Below, piece by piece: positions 63,477 through 64,000 of a stretch of DNA of 64,000 nucleotides. Below the pieces are notes generated by a model. That model was given only the letters and a program-made list of their open reading frames with translations. It did not search any database and had not been told where the DNA came from. The DNA lies in contig CM030935.1 of the NCBI GenBank assembly GCA_018136815.1, positions 6,632,325-6,696,324 of the forward strand. Reading direction: 5' to 3'. Made by a program: the position numbers and the translations under genes. This stretch comes from Isochrysis galbana. Lineage: Eukaryota; Haptophyta; Isochrysidales; Isochrysidaceae. Numbering within the stretch: the first letter of the stretch is position 1; every line of letters starts with the position of its first letter.

Positions 63477-63851
63477 ATGCCTCCCTCCCCCTCCCCCTCC
63501 CCCTCTCCCGTATCGTCCCCTTCCTCCTCGTCCCCTCCCCCTCCTTCCGACCTCACATCCTACCTCACCGGCGCCGGACTCGCCGCAGCCATCAACTTTC
63601 CTCTCTGGAAGGCCGCAGCCATCGGACAGTCAGGTTTCTCCACCGCCTCCTCCACCTCTCTCCTCCGACAGCTGAGAGTTCTCTTCGGACCGCCGTACAA
63701 GGGGGTCGCCGCAACAATGTTTGGGATGACATGGGCCAGGGCCGCCATCTTTTACTGCGCAGACACTGGCAAGCAACTCTTGCTCGGCCTCGGGCTCTCC
63801 AATCAGACCGCAACATCGCTTCCAGCCATCGGCATCTCGACCATCGTGCAG
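63477..63851 (+). CDS. Mitochondrial-carrier-like protein, first exon (partial)
   Basis: 125 codons up to a donor (CAG|GTGGGC at 63852); the gene continues beyond the window. After a proline- and serine-rich N-terminus come a first helix and signature-like loop (GAGLAAAINFPLWKAAAIGQ), a short amphipathic helix and a second membrane segment (LFGPPYKGVAATMFGMTWAR, AAIFYCADTGKQ). This fits the first repeat of the mitochondrial carrier (SLC25) fold, with the usual PxDxxKxR motif degenerate (NFPLWKAAA), as in atypical carriers. Substrate unknown. The ATG follows a long pyrimidine tract, as in other genes here. Confidence 0.55.
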
Positions 63852-64000
63852 GTGGGCGTGCCCGCGCCGCCGGGGGAAGGGAAGGGGGTAGGATAGAGGG
63901 GGATGAGGGGCGGGGCTGAGGGAGGACACGGCGGTCAGAGGGGCCAGAGAGGGCGCACACGGCATGGGAGGGCAGCAAATAAGGGACAATGCAAGTGGAG
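63852..64000 (+). other. Start of intron 1 of the carrier-like gene
   Basis: Begins GTGGGCGTG after the CAG codon; purine-rich, no acceptor reached before the window ends. Confidence 0.5.

Overview
This is nuclear DNA from a eukaryote. Genes are sparse and most are split by short GT-AG introns of about 100-550 bp. There are no operons or bacterial-type ribosome sites. Long GA/CT, AC and poly-C/G microsatellites surround many genes, and retrotransposon and hAT remains are frequent. High GC, secreted proteins with proline-rich (SPP/PPS) linkers and a chromodomain-bearing Ty3/gypsy element fit a GC-rich unicellular alga or protist. A haptophyte is my best guess, but nothing in the window proves it.

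Region by region: 1-7.4 kb is mostly repeats. It holds a gypsy-family LTR/gag remnant that was itself hit by a 392-bp hAT-like MITE (4554-4945), and a 350-bp AC/GA microsatellite. 7.46-9.35 kb is a four-exon bromodomain gene. 10.8-12.8 kb is a scrambled LINE-type retrotransposon. 12.9-15.8 kb holds a two-exon beta-glucuronidase facing away from a small membrane protein, with four 40-bp tandem repeats between them. 17.3-18.9 kb is the proteasome alpha-6 subunit in four exons. 18.9-28.5 kb is mostly repeats: a LINE head, an internally deleted gypsy copy and a hAT fragment. 28.8-30.9 kb encodes a secreted GMC-type oxidoreductase. 33.1-35.0 kb is an unresolved minus-strand gene. 37.2-38.7 kb has a chromodomain gene converging on a hAT transposase 3' end. 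40.7-48.7 kb is an unusual cluster: a TULIP/P47-like protein and a very large protein of unknown function, transcribed divergently, both starting with MG...C acylation-like motifs, with a secreted cysteine-rich protein between them. 49.6-50.9 kb is another LINE 3' part. 51.6-62.6 kb is a complete-looking LTR element, and 63.5 kb to the end is the first exon of a mitochondrial-carrier-like gene.

The most striking object is the LTR retrotransposon at 51631-62575 (minus strand). It has 1322-bp LTRs beginning TG and ending CA that look identical, a 5-bp target duplication (TAATC), a gag ORF separated from pol by one in-frame UAG, and a pol that carries a phage-like DNA (cytosine) methyltransferase domain ahead of the protease. 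RNase H and the integrase core are missing through an in-frame deletion, while a chromodomain is kept. It appears to be a young, non-autonomous, methyltransferase-carrying chromovirus.
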